Position numbers and translations under genes: made by a program
The notes under the pieces: model-generated
The model's database searches: none
What the model was told of the DNA's origin: nothing
The model's input: only the letters and a program-made list of their open reading frames with translations
Source of the DNA: Garcia nutans
Lineage: Eukaryota > Streptophyta > Magnoliopsida > Malpighiales > Euphorbiaceae
DNA: 64,000 nt
Reading direction: 5' to 3'
NCBI GenBank assembly: GCA_947685225.1
Contig: CANTUV010000003.1
Coordinates: 9,556,001 to 9,620,000, forward strand
Part shown: piece by piece, positions 11,119 to 22,394 of the stretch
Layout: the number at the start of each line of letters is the position of its first letter
Position numbering within the stretch: position 1 is the stretch's first letter

Positions 11119-13309
11119 TGTCACATTCGTGATTTTGGAGATATAAAATTTTATATATACACAATATATATATATATATCTAGAGTATATATATAACATA
11201 TACATATGGTATATTAATTGTATATGTTGGATTAATACATTACATACTTAATATTTGATACACATATAAGGTACATTTGATGTGTATATAAGATACACAT
11301 TACTTGTGCATATGTGTAATATTCAAAATTTTCGAAAAGATCTAATTTTTGGAAATTTGATAAAATAAATTATAATTTAAATGGATAAATTAAATTAATG
11401 GTTTTAAATAAAAAATGAAGGGGCTTTAAATGAAAAAGTGGAACACATATGTAAAATATACATAACATATAAAAGTCAACACTTTTTAAAAGAAAAGTCA
11501 AAGTAAAAGGGTATTTTGGTAATTAAATCTTAGAAATTCAAAATTAATGAAATAATTCAAAAATAAATTATTTTTTAATGGAAGAGGGAATTTATGACTT
11601 TTAATTTATTAAAAAATAATTAAATAATTAATTATTAAATTATTTTAATATATATATGGTTAAAAATAAAAGATGAAAAGAAAAAGAAAATTTAAAAGTT
11701 TTTCATCATCTTCTTCTTCTTTCCTTCAAGGATGACTTTCATGGCCAAAGAGGGAGATTTTTAGCTTCTTTCATCATCAAATTCTTTAAGCTTTCAAGGG
11801 AATAAGAGTAGTTTTGGTGATTTTCCAACAAGTAAGGAAGTTTTATTTTCAAAATTATGAAGTTCTTTAAAGCTTATGAATATGTATGAATTGAGTTTTT
11901 GAAAGAGCATGTTATAATTGTTGGAATGGGTATGGAAGATGTTCTTTTGATGAGCAAAATAATGATTTTAAGGTTGGATTAAAGAAATGGTTGAGTTTGG
12001 GTAAGATTGGTGAAGAGAGAGAATTTAGGGTTATGGAACATTTGAGTTTTTGAAATAATGATTTTTAAGTGTGCAAATTGATTCCAAATGAGTTGTTTTG
12101 ATGCATTAACAAGTATTTTAAAGTCAAATATTGGATTTGGTTGTGTTTGGTTAGAGTTTGAAGAGGGTAATATTGAGATAGGGTTTTCAAAAAGTGAATT
12201 TTTAAAGAATGATTAATTGTTTGATTTTATTGCTTAAATCATGTTATTTAATGATATAAGTGGTGGAAATAAGATTGAAATGATAATTGGATTGAGTTGG
12301 AATGGAGATCCTTCAATGGTGAAGATTATGCCATTTTAGGGTTTTGAGCATAAGCATGTGGTTAATTAATGTAATTGGTTTAAACATGCTAAAACATGTT
12401 TCTAATGATATTAATAAACTTAAAACACTAATTTAAATGGCTTGATATGGTTTTTCAATGTTAAAGTGAGGTGAAGCTTAATTTTGGTATTTAGTTTAGA
12501 GTGATGTTTAATTACAGTTTGATGTTGAGAATACCTTAAAAAGTGATATTAAATGATTATGTATGATCGCATTTGGTATAGGCATTGAGGGAGGTTGATT
12601 TACCTCATCCAAGTGGTGAAGGGCAAGTTGGAAAGATAGGATTGGAGGTTGTGTTAAGCTGGCATTGGGTTGCTAGTAGAGGTATGTACAAACTTTGAAT
12701 ATATTGTTTATATTTGCATGACATTTGGGCTTAACACATTTTGGTTGGAAGATGTATTAAGTTACTTGGTTCATTGATTGTGCATGAATAATGTGCTATG
12801 ACATTTGCAATGTCATATATGTGTTAAATGCATTGTGAAAAGCCATTGACAATGGCTAAATTGTGTAGAATGTGAAATATGTATATTATGTGAAAATACC
12901 CAAAGTACTCGAGTAATGTGTTGTGAATGCAAAAATGAGATATGTGGAATAATGAAATGAATTAATATTGATAAAAATGAGAAAAGTGGGAAAAATGAGA
13001 AAGATATGAAAAATGAGAAAAATGAGAAAAAAAATGTGAAAATAAGGCAATGTGCCTGGATTGAATATGTGACAATGAGAAAGAAATTGATAATGAGAAA
13101 AATGAATAAATGACAAAAAAAAAGTGAGAAAAAGATGATATAATAAGGCAATGTGCCTTGTTTGATCATGAGAAAATGAGAAAAGTTTTGATAAAGGAAT
13201 TATGAAAGAATTTTATAATGAAAGTATGAATAAATTGTGTGCGTAGTATATTATTTAATTTTTATAGTTATGGATTTGGCGGCATGCCTATGATTGCCTA
13301 TGGGCTAAA

Positions 13310-13490
13310 CGCTGGAATGGTGAAAAGACTGAGTCATAAGCCAGGCCAACTGATAAATATGATGTTTTTGGGGTGAAAAGACTGGGTCGTAAGCCTTAAA
13401 AACTGTAGCAGTTTAGTCGGGTTAAGGACCAAGATACTGCGGCCTAAGGGTCTAGCCAGGTTGAGGTCCAAGAGACTAGGGCTGTTACAT
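13310..13490 (+). repeat. Short repeats in Tekay LTR (GTGAAAAGACTGGGTCGTAAGCC type)
   Basis: Two GTGAAAAGACTGxGTCxTAAGCC units are followed by a CTAGCCAGGTTGAGGxCCAAG pair. Related units occupy the same LTR position in the copies at 40210-40350 and, on the other strand, 14290-14400 and 23720-23950. Confidence 0.55.
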
Positions 13491-13531
13491 TATCCATGGA
13501 TATATATATAGCCTACGGGCTAGACACATAG

Positions 13532-16167
13532 TGTAACACCCCCGCACCCCATATACGCACACCACATACACCCACACAACACGTGATATACGTATACCAG
13601 ATAAAGGGGTACCACGGTTCATTTTAAACAAACCAAACTTTAATCTTTAACATATAAGCATCATAAGTCAGTCTGAATAAACTTAAAACATTTAACCTAT
13701 ATTATAAATAGTAATAGAGAAAATATTTCTTCGTTAAAATACTTATATATATGTATAACATTAGTACCCAAAAGCTTATCTAAAATAGGTTGTTCAAAAT
13801 ATTTGTTAATTAAGCAGTGGAAAATACGTATGTTTACATTAAAATCAATAAGTACAAAAATATGAATTTTATACATGCTGGCAATTCGCCTCTGATCTTG
13901 ATGTCCACAACTCAACACTGCTCTCACAAACTCAAGCCTAGACTCAACTTGGCCTAGATGAGCTCTCCGGCACAACCGGATCTACCCTGTCACCTGTGCG
14001 ATGAACCACAATCGCGCTAAGCAGAAAGCTTAGTGGTACAAACTTTGATTCAATAAAGATCAATGCGATGCTCATGCACAATATATATATATATGAATAT
14101 ATCAACTCATAGCATTATATCTCAACATATTAATCACTTGCATCACATTTCATAATTCACATTAAAGCAAGGACAAGCATGGGCCCAAAAAGGATCTAAT
14201 ATGCTATTCAAAGTTCAGAGTTACTGCTTTGGCCCATAATCACATTTATCAAGCCCATAGGCGATATATATATCCATGGATAATGTAACAGACCCAGTCT
14301 CTTGGACCTCAACCCGGCTAGACCCTAGGGCCCTAGTATCTTGGTCCTCAACCCGGCTAGACAGTTACTGTTTTTGAGGCTTACGACCTGGTCTTTTCAC
14401 CTACCCAGTGATTCATAGGCATGCTGCCAAACCAGAACTCTGAAAATTGAATAACATACTAGGCACACAATTAATTCATTTATCTCATTATCAATCTCTT
14501 TCACAATTCATTTCTTATTTCATTTCTCATAATCAAACTAGGCACATTGCCTTATAATAATACCATTTTTCTCACCTTTCTCATTCTTCTCTTTTGTACC
14601 AATATTAATTTGTTACATTATGATTTCACATGTCTTACCACATTATTCCATATTTCTTTTCATATACAATACATTACTCAATTGCATTGATACATCAACA
14701 TAATTCACATCATGCATATCATAACATATAACTCATTCATCAACTATGTATCAATTAACTTAACACATTTCTCAACTAAATGTGTTAAGTCCCAATGTCA
14801 TATACATGTATGCAATCATTTAAAGTTTGTACTTACCTCTAAGAGCAACAACACTACTCTATCAACTCCTCTTCCAAGATAACTCTCAATAATTGAATAA
14901 AGGTAGCTCAACTCTCTTCAAAACCTAATCCAAAGATGATCATACACACTCACTTAGATATACACAAGAAGAAAATAAGAAAGAGAACTATCTAGGGCAA
15001 ACTCTACACTTAACACGCTCAACAACACGAGCATGTCCCTGACCATGCCCTAAACTCACAACACAGAAGCTTTGACATGCTCAGCGACATGGGCGTGTCA
15101 CTGGCCGTGTCAATCCTCCAACAACACAGTAGCTATGACACACTCAGTGACATGGGCGTGTCACTGGCCGTGTCAATCCTCCAACAACACAGTAGCTATG
15201 ACACACTCAGTGACATGGGCGTGTCACTGGACGTGTCAATGCTACTACAACACAAAAGTTGTGACACGCTTAGTGACATAGGCGTGTCACTGCTCGTGTC
15301 ACCAATCCAAAAAATAAAACCAACGACACACCCAAAGTCATGGCCGTGCTCCTGGGCATGTCAGGCCAAAAACCCTGAAATCGACACCAACAAAGCCACA
15401 ACCAACAATCATCTTCCAATAGCCATATCAACAACACATAACTCAACCAAAACCATCAACAACTCAAAAATACTTGAGTAAACCTTAAAACAACTCAATT
15501 ACAAACATCAAACACAAACACCACCATATTCACAACTCAAAAATCACGCAATCCACACGCTTGCCTCTTTCACCAAACTCATCCCTTTTCTCTCTTCAAT
15601 ATAACCCCAAAATCAAAGTTAACAAAACAACACAACCCTCAAATAAACCTAAACAACCATCCAACAAACCCAAGAGCACAAACTCAAGAGAAAACCAAGA
15701 AACAAGTTGGAAAATTACCAAAAGTGAAGAAAATCCTTAAAACTCCAACTTGATCTCTTGAAAACCTTCAATTTTTTGAGCTTGGAAGCAATAAAACCTC
15801 TTTTTCTTTGGTTGCTAAGGGTGGCCGGCCTAAGAGAAGAAAAGAAGAAGATGAAGATGAAAGAAGAAGATGAAAGAAAGAAGGAAAGAAAGAAAGTCAA
15901 CACTCTTCTCTTTTAACCAAACCACTTTTTCCCAAATCACTCTCCACCATACATTCAAACAATATAATAATCACCCACTAACATCATCTTCCACTAACTT
16001 AAATAAATCCATTTAATTAATCAAAATATCTCTTTTGACTTATAAGACCCATGGACATGTATATATTGTTTTTATCTCCATATACATAATATATACACTT
16101 TAAATTATTTAATCCAATACAATAATTAACACTCCAAAACTTTTAGGGTATACTTTGGGATATTACA
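13532..16167 (-). mobile_element. Tekay-type solo LTR nested in another Tekay LTR
   Basis: It begins TGTAACACCCCCG and ends GGGATATTACA on the + strand, so it is inverted relative to its host LTR. The length is 2636 bp. The flanking 5-mers are CATAG and CATGG, a target duplication with one change, in the middle of GACA-CATGG-TGTC. It resembles the LTRs of the intact element (22971-32918) at both ends and in the hairpin block (13996-14032), but carries its own 63-bp repeat. No internal region remains. Confidence 0.85.
15070..15345 (-). repeat. 63-bp tandem repeat in Tekay solo LTR
   Basis: About four units start at CATGGGCGTGTCACTGG (15088, 15151, 15214, and a variant at 15277), exactly 63 bp apart. 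Each holds GGGCGTGTCACTGGCCGTGT and a GACAC box. Because 63 is a multiple of three, the array keeps long open frames in several phases, which is an artefact and not a gene. Confidence 0.85.
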
Positions 16168-17198
16168 CATGGTGTCATTATGGACCAAAGCAGTAACTCT
16201 GAAATTTGAATAGAATATTAGATCCTTTTTGGGCCCACGCTTGTCTTTGCTTTAATGTGAATTATGAATTGTGATACAATTGAGCAATATAATGCTATGA
16301 GTTGTGATTATGAAATATTTAAAAAATATAAAAAGTAGAATGATGTGACATCTATATGCATTGTGCATTGGCATTGCATTGAGTTTTATTGTTATTATTA
16401 AAGTTTGTACCACTAGACTTCGGCTTAGCACGATTGTAATTCGTCGTGCAGGTGTCATGGATGATTTGGTAGAGACGGAGAGTTCTACTAGACCTGGTCG
16501 GGTCTAGGTTTGTATTTATTGAGCTTGAAGAGTTGTTTTTGGGTATATCAAGATCAGAGCCAGTTGCCAGCATGTAGATATTTGATATTACATTATATTT
16601 TGATATTATATATGTTATGATATTTTTTTGAAGTATATAATGTAAATTGTAAAGAATGATTTGAATAATTTGTTTAAGATGGGATCTTATATGTGATGTT
16701 GATACATATACCTATATATAAGTATTTTGAGAAAATATGGAGAAATTGAGAAGTATTGGTGAAATGGTGAATTGATTTTATTTGGAGTGTTTATTTTATG
16801 CAGGTTGTGTTTTGTTGAATTTTGGGAATGTCCAACTTACAAACAAAACTCTAGCGAATTTTTTCCAGATATTTTCATATAAAATATTTATTTTGGATTC
16901 CTATAACAAGCAAAGAATATTTATATACTATTTATTTTATATATTAGTATTTGAAATCTTAAAATAGAAATGAGAAAATTTTTATTAAATCGGTCTGTAA
17001 CATTTTTATACTGTATATGTGTATTTTACATATGCTAAAAATATGTATTGTACGTATATATGGTATAAGAGTGTTACATGTTTCCTCCTCCCTTAATTTC
17101 AAATCCATCATACTATTCAAATACAGGTAAGTTAAGGTAAGTATACATATATTTCTCTTTGCACTTTAATAAAAATTACATTCATACCTCTTTTCTTT

Positions 17199-17577
17199 TA
17201 CCAAATTTTATAAATTTTACTACATAAAATTTCATGCATATTTTTGTACAATAATATTTACCATTTTTTTTTATAAATTTTGCTACATAAATTTTCATGC
17301 ATATTTTGCACAATAATATTTACCAATTTTTTTAATATAAATTTTGCTACATAAATTTTGATGCATATTTTCGCACAATAATATTTACCAATTTTTTTAT
17401 ATAAATTTTGCTACATAAATTTTCATGCATATTTTGGCACAATAATATTTACCAATTTTTTTATATAAATTTTGCTATATCAATTTTCATGCATATTTTC
17501 GCACAATAATATTTATTAATTTTTATAGATTTTGCTACATAAATTTTTATGCATATTTTCACAGGACAATATTTATC
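17199..17577 (+). repeat. AT-rich tandem repeat, about 62-bp unit
   Basis: Six units are visible. The core is TTTGCTACATAAATTTTCAT followed by GCATATTTTCGCACAATAAT and ATTTACC, separated by T-rich runs. Units differ by a few substitutions and T-run length. It lies between the end of a Tekay LTR and the 3' region of Tat copy 1 and matches nothing else in the window. Confidence 0.85.
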
Positions 17578-18319
17578 TTTAAATTATGCTATTAAATCTT
17601 GTGTCAATAAGAAATTACATTGTAGTAAAATAATACTTACATGTATTTTTTCTTTGGTGCTATGGTGAAGATGCATCCCGAGTAATAGGAGAATTTGCTT
17701 GACCCTGCTGTTGCAGAGATAAGTAAGCAACTCGTTGTTTGAACATGTCCTAAACCTCGATGAATGTTTATTAACAGCCATTTATGAGAAAGGTTAATAT
17801 TTTTACGAGTTTAAAAGGTAAAAGAAATTTGAACGATAGATAATTTTGAAGAGCTAATGATTACAGAAACATTCATACATTAATTCATATTTATAGGCAA
17901 CAACAAACACTCTGATATCAAATTAAAAAAAAAGTAGTATAAGTGAAAGAAAAGAAAAAAACAAAAGGAGTTTGCCTCATCCATAAGCACGAATATTTGT
18001 TCATGTGATAACATAACATTATTTTTTATCACATGATAATAGTGTTATCAATAATTCTGAGTTTGTCTTCTATTTCAATAATTCATAATTTGCTTTCCAT
18101 TATTCATTTATTTTTTAGATTAATTATTTGAGGCTCCCTTTCCGTTTCAATAATTCACACACAACACATATCCTGACAGAATATTGATGTTTATTATTGC
18201 GTGTCTAAAAATATTTTTATACTTACAAATATGTTTTCTACACAAGAGATAAGAGTACATAGATACAGTAAAAAAATGGCCAATTTTTTTTCAAAACTGA
18301 CCATTGAAATTAATTTTTG
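17578..18319 (+). other. Non-coding 3' region of Tat copy 1
   Basis: No gene recognised. A stretch near 18198 (GCGTGTCTAAAAATATTTTT) also occurs in Tat copy 2 at about 36409, which supports the assignment to the same element. Confidence 0.45.
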
Positions 18320-19070
18320 CAAATAACTCGGTGTCTAGAACCCAAATTACTTTCGAGTCTGGAACTCAATCCGAGTCTAGAACCCAAACCATTTTCAAGT
18401 CCAGAACTCAATCCGAGTCCAGAACCCAATTCAACTTAGGTCTATAACCTAAATTATTTTTTAGTCTAGAGATTAATCTGGGTCTAAAACTTAATCCAAT
18501 TCTAGAACCCAAAGCATCTTGGGTCCAAAACCCAAATCATTTTTGAGTCCATAACTCAATTGAAGTCTAGAAACCAAACCATCTCAGGTTCAAAACCTAA
18601 ATTACTTTCAAGTCCTAAACTTAATCCAAGTCCAGAACCTAAACCAACTTAGGTCTTAAACCCAAATTATTTTTGAGTCCAGAACTCAATCTAGGTCTAG
18701 AACCCAAATTATTTTTGAGTCCATAACTCAAATTATTTTTGAGTCTAGAACTCAATCTGGGTCCAGAACCCAAACCATCTCAAGTCTAGAGCCTAAATCA
18801 TTTTTTAGTCTAGAACCCAAATCATTTTTTATTCCAAAACTCAATCCGGGTCCATAACCCAAACCATCTCGGATCCAAAACCCAAATCATTTTTTAGTCC
18901 AGAACTCAATCCATTTCCAAAACCCAAACAATCTCAGGTCTAGAACCCAAACCTTTTTCGAGTCCAGAACTCAATTTGAGTCCAGAATCCAAACCATCAT
19001 GGGTCTATAACCCAAACTATTTTTCAAATCCAGAACTCAATCTGGGTCCAGAACCCATTTTTGTACAAAA
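18320..19070 (+). repeat. 3' tandem repeats of Tat copy 1 (GTCCAGAACCCAA type)
   Basis: Subunits of about 18-24 bp alternate: GTCTAGAACCCAAACCATCT, GTCCAAAACCCAAATCATTT and GTCCAGAACTCAATCCGG. Together they make a roughly 65-bp higher-order unit repeated about eleven times with much variation. Arrays of this kind just upstream of the 3' LTR are known in Ogre/Tat elements. A related array lies in 47440-47760. Confidence 0.8.
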
Positions 19071-19585
19071 TCAGTTCAAAGTCATGTTCTTTTCACTCTT
19101 TGAATGAATTCAAGATTGTTCAAGCTGGAGAAAAACTATAGATCCTTAATTTTGATCCTAAGCTAGTACGATCCTAATTAAAGAGGGCCAAACTAAATTT
19201 TGATCCTAAGCTAGTATGATCCTAATTAGAGGGTTAAACTTAGTTTACGGCTTTAAATAGGTCGATCCAATTTTGAAAGGCCCAAATTGACTTGATTAAA
19301 CTTATAAATCCCAAAAAAACCTAAAATGAATTTGTTCGGTCCACAAATTTAAAATTTTAAACTGGTTTGAGTCGTGATGGGTCCAGGGCGACATGAGCAT
19401 TGGAGGGTCTAAGTCAACATGAGCTTATTTGGATGCCCAAATCGACATGGGCTGGCTCCATGTCGATTTGGATACACCGAATCGACATGGCCCAAATTCT
19501 AAAATAATTTGGCCTATCATTTAATTTCCTAATCAAGCTAGAATTCGTTTAAAGCACTAGGTTTAGGGTTAAACCATTATCTGCC

Positions 19586-19595
19586 TATAAATATA
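19586..19595 (+). promoter_or_regulatory. TATA box of Tat copy 1 3' LTR
   Basis: CTGCCTATAAATATATG lies about 95 bp downstream of the palindromic cluster, the same place as in the LTRs at 9213 and 61546. Confidence 0.5.
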
Positions 19596-20040
19596 TGATA
19601 AAAGGCAGAAGAAAGGAGGAACAACTAATGATTATCATTTCAAGAATTGGCATAGATTAGCAATAAACATAGAACTATTAGCAAGCCAACAATCATCAAT
19701 ATAATACACCAAAGATAGTAACCATTATCTTTATTTTGCTCGACCAAAATTCCAAATTGGAACGAGTAGTAGCTTGGATCAACATATAATTTGGTGGAGC
19801 ATTCAACGCAGGTTTTGCTTTCTAAAACTCTTTAAAATCATAACAAGTCTTGTTTATTAATATTATGAGATTCATACTATGGTTTTGTTTAAATACATTC
19901 ACTGAGATTTATTTAATGTCATCAATTTATATTTATTGTATCTTCATTTAAAAACGTCCAGTAGCCATATCCCATGCAATTATTTATCAAGGATCAATAT
20001 TAAAGTGGCCTTAAAGTTTTTTACATAAACTAAACTTTCT

Positions 20041-20545
20041 CAAAATCCTAATTTGTTTCATAAATAAGAAAACCCTTAATCTATTTTTCAAATACCAAAA
20101 TCCTAATTTTGTAAAAACCAAAAACCCTAGTCCAAAATCCTAATCCCAAGCCCTAATCCAAAACCCTAATCCCAAATACCTAAAAACCTAATTTGCAAAA
20201 CATATTCCCAAATATCCAGAATCCTAATTTCCTACACCTTGATTCATGAAAACCATAAAAACTTGACCCTAATCTATAAAAACCCTAATCCTAAACACTT
20301 AACCCTACTTTCCTAGAACCTAAACCCTATCCTTTAAACCCTAGAATCCAAACTTTCAGGCCTTCATTTCCTAAATTCTAATCTAAAATACCTTACTCCT
20401 AATCCAAATATCCTAATCCCGTAAAGCCAAAAACCCTAAAACTAAACTCTAAACACCTCAAAAACCATAAAACCAAAACCTTAGTTTCCAAACCCTAGAA
20501 ACCAAGCACCAAAACTCTAAATCCCTAACCTTTATTCCAAAGTCC
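20041..20545 (+). repeat. Degenerate AAACCCTAA (telobox-like) array in LTR
   Basis: Many imperfect copies of AAACCCTAA and AAATCCTAAT are scattered over 500 bp. This is the plant telomere-repeat motif but with variable spacers. The other Ogre-type LTRs have a similar block, so it belongs to the LTR and not to a telomere. Confidence 0.65.
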
Positions 20546-21249
20546 TAATCTTGCATGTTTAAAACCTAATTTAAAATTAAACTATGAATTTAATTATTGG
20601 ATCTATTATTGTATGTTTGTGATGGATGAAGTGTTTGATTTATTTTTACCTCCTTATTTGAATGATTAAGTTATATTTCCTTATTGTTTAATTAGATTTT
20701 AAAGTTGTAAAATGCATGTTTCTACTTTGTGGGTGCCTTATTTATTTAATTTGTTTCTTTTATTTTATTTTTAGGGATTAATGTAAAGGACATGTTTCCA
20801 CCAAATTGATGGGTGTCCTATTTTATTTTATTTGTTTGTATAGACTTGGACATTGTAAAGGCATGTTTCTATCCTTGGATGGGTGCCTATTTTGTTTATT
20901 TTTATTTTAATAAAGTGATGGATGTTTATTTCTTTTTAAAATTGTGGATAGTATGGATAATATCATAATATTTAGACCTGAAAAGGAGGCTGGTTCCAAT
21001 AAACCGGACATTATGGGGCTGCTGGATCATTCTCACCTTCCCCATACGTATCTAACTTTTCGAACTCATTAGGGGGTTAGGGATTCCTTATAAATCAAGT
21101 CATCCACCCCTTTCTTTTTTTTGGCCCGTTTGGGTGGCGACTCCATTTTCTTTAGGTTTGGACCTGTGTTCTCTAAGGCCCCTAGCCTAATAGTTTTGAA
21201 GTCATAAAAACCATTCCACCGAGAGTGGAGATGAAAATCCATGCTCACA

Positions 21250-21971
21250 CATTGTGTCACTATTATTATGATAGACCAAAGCAATGGTTCTAAAATTAAG
21301 TTATTGTATAGGGATATGTGGGCCCAATGCATGTTGGATGTGTTATGTTTATCCATAAAATAAAGATGATTATATGTGACATTAAAGCTTAATCCATATT
21401 CATATTTTGTTGTCATGTTAATGTGTATTATCAAGGTATGTACCACTGACCAAGGAGCTCAGCATGACTTGTTTATCACTCATATGACAAGGCAGAGATT
21501 GAGAGCCCTTCTAGACCAGGACAAGTCTAGGTTGTTGATGGATACTAGAAGTTCTTTTGTTGCCACGGACTAGAGCCTACCATTGCATGTAAGTATTCTT
21601 TTAGTTGCATGTTCTATTATTATATACTTTTGTAATACAAAGTAAAGTTATAATGTAACCTTATGAGTTTCATGAGGTTTAAATAGCACATATCATATAT
21701 GTATATATATTTAAATAACCATGAAGTTTTTGGCATGCGAATTGCATGGAAATGCGATGAGTAATTATAATATGATTTATAGGTTGAATTATTTTGGATA
21801 TTGAGTTACATTTGATTTCTAAATAAAACCCTGACGAAATTTCAAAAAATTTTCCTGCACATGTATTACTAACTTTGAGAATAATGATAACTTAGTGTTA
21901 CTCTTGTATCCTATTTGTGTATTCTACATATTCTAAGGGATGTGTATTTTATGAAAGTAGGGTATTAACTA
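21250..21971 (+). mobile_element. Tekay-type LTR, 3' part only
   Basis: It resumes at CATTGTGTCAC and follows the order of the Tekay LTRs: ATAGACCAAAGCAATGGTTCT (compare 16180 and 40400), a GTACCACTGAC block, TTCTAGACCAGGACAAGTCTA (compare 40660), and an end near TAGGGTATTAACTA. Its 5' part would lie to the left of Tat copy 1, outside the window. To its right Tat pol resumes in frame, so this LTR had inserted into Tat copy 2. It is strongly diverged. Confidence 0.6.
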
Positions 21972-22007
21972 GTGAATATTGATAGGCTAAAGAAGTTTTA
22001 TTTTTGA
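21972..22007 (+). pseudogene. pol: Extreme C-terminus of Tat pol, copy 2
   Basis: The frame reads VNIDRLKKFYF-stop, directly comparable to VNTDRLKRFYV at the end of copy 1 pol. The part upstream is separated by the inserted Tekay LTR. Only eleven codons are present, but the following repeat block confirms the assignment. Confidence 0.65.
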
Positions 22008-22394
22008 AATTAAGAAAATAAAAAATGATACTCGCTAGGTTGAAAACTTGAAAGGGTAGCCAAGACAAAAATTAGAGCAGCCTACTAGTTTCGAAAACCC
22101 AAAAGGGCAGGCTAGGTAATAATTAAGGCTAAAAATGAGAGAAATTTGCTAATTAGAAAACACAAAAGGGCTAGTTGGCGACAAGAGTAATTTTTTGTAT
22201 GCTGGCTTTATGTTTATAGTTGTTCCTAATTTATTAAGACAGGGTTAATAATAAAATTATTCTATATACACTATTTTGAATATTGACCAAAAGGCTAAAA
22301 TAAATTACAAAATAGCAAAAAGTGACGACAAATCAAAGCAAAAGGAAGTATTTTTCATTCATCATCCTAACATAATTTTAATCTAAAGACTGAT
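22008..22394 (+). repeat. Post-pol GCTAGGTT-type repeats of Tat copy 2
   Basis: Three diverged units (starting near 22033, 22083 and 22146) with GCTAGGTTGAAAACTTG, AAAGGGCAGGCTAGG and AAAATTAGAGCAG are colinear with 3515-3700 of copy 1. The remainder is AT-rich and without a gene. Confidence 0.6.

Larger units (their letters stand above)
11119..17078 (+). mobile_element. Tekay 3' LTR with a nested solo LTR
   Basis: The LTR starts TGTCACATTCG right after a polypurine tract and ends GAGTGTTACA. The 3' part (from 16168) and most of the 5' part match the LTRs at 38331 and 55129. It is opened at 13531 by the solo LTR 13532-16167. One oddity: homology to the other Tekay LTRs begins only at 11315, at a second TGTAATATTC start. 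So 11119-11314 may be the beginning of a different LTR into which a solo LTR was inserted or recombined; 5-mers around 11315-17078 do not match. The LTR has the AGCC/GGGTCGTAAGCC-type short repeats (13320-13480) and the conserved hairpin (16428-16449). Confidence 0.65.
2555..21249 (+). mobile_element. Tat/Ogre-lineage LTR retrotransposon, copy 1 (3' part, interrupted)
   Basis: In order on the + strand it holds the end of pol (2555-3508), a repeat block, two antisense gene remnants (about 3935-5272 and 5763-9730), a non-coding region, tandem repeats (18320-19070), a worn polypurine tract and a 3' LTR (19137-21249). Later insertions are an Ogre-type solo LTR (7718-9667) and Tekay material ending at 17078. 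Everything upstream of the integrase zinc finger lies beyond the CACTA element and outside the window. The whole copy appears to have inserted into a Tekay LTR, whose 3' part resumes at 21250. Confidence 0.65.
19137..21249 (+). mobile_element. 3' LTR of Tat copy 1 (Ogre type)
   Basis: It starts TATAGATCCTTAATTTTGAT (TG changed to TA), preceded by a worn polypurine stretch (GCTGGAGAAAAAC), and ends ATGCTCACA. In order it holds GACATG palindromic motifs (19390-19490), a TATA box (19586), AAACCCTAA-type arrays (20041-20545) and the conserved downstream block ending CCATTCCACCGAGAGTGG. The arrangement matches the 5' LTR at 61055-63148. To its right the sequence switches to a Tekay LTR. Confidence 0.8.

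Noticed and set aside
12813..13169. 118-aa minus-strand frame rich in Phe, Ile, His and Ser
   Set aside because: It is an AT-rich LTR segment with GAGAAAAATGAGAAA runs. The same segment in sister LTRs (39899, 56653) keeps no common frame.
15077..15481. 134-aa + strand open frame with repeated SDMGVSLAVSILQQHSSYDT blocks
   Set aside because: It is the translation of a 63-bp tandem repeat in a solo LTR. The unit is a multiple of three, so frames stay open by chance.
17584..17781. Possible exon of a host gene on the minus strand (65-aa frame)
   Set aside because: No domain, no convincing splice sites in line, and the interval fits the non-coding 3' region of Tat copy 1.
21376..21573. 65-aa + strand frame with MTLKLNPYSYFVVML
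   Set aside because: It lies in the diverged 3' part of a Tekay LTR and overlaps a block conserved as DNA in other LTRs. No protein similarity recognised.
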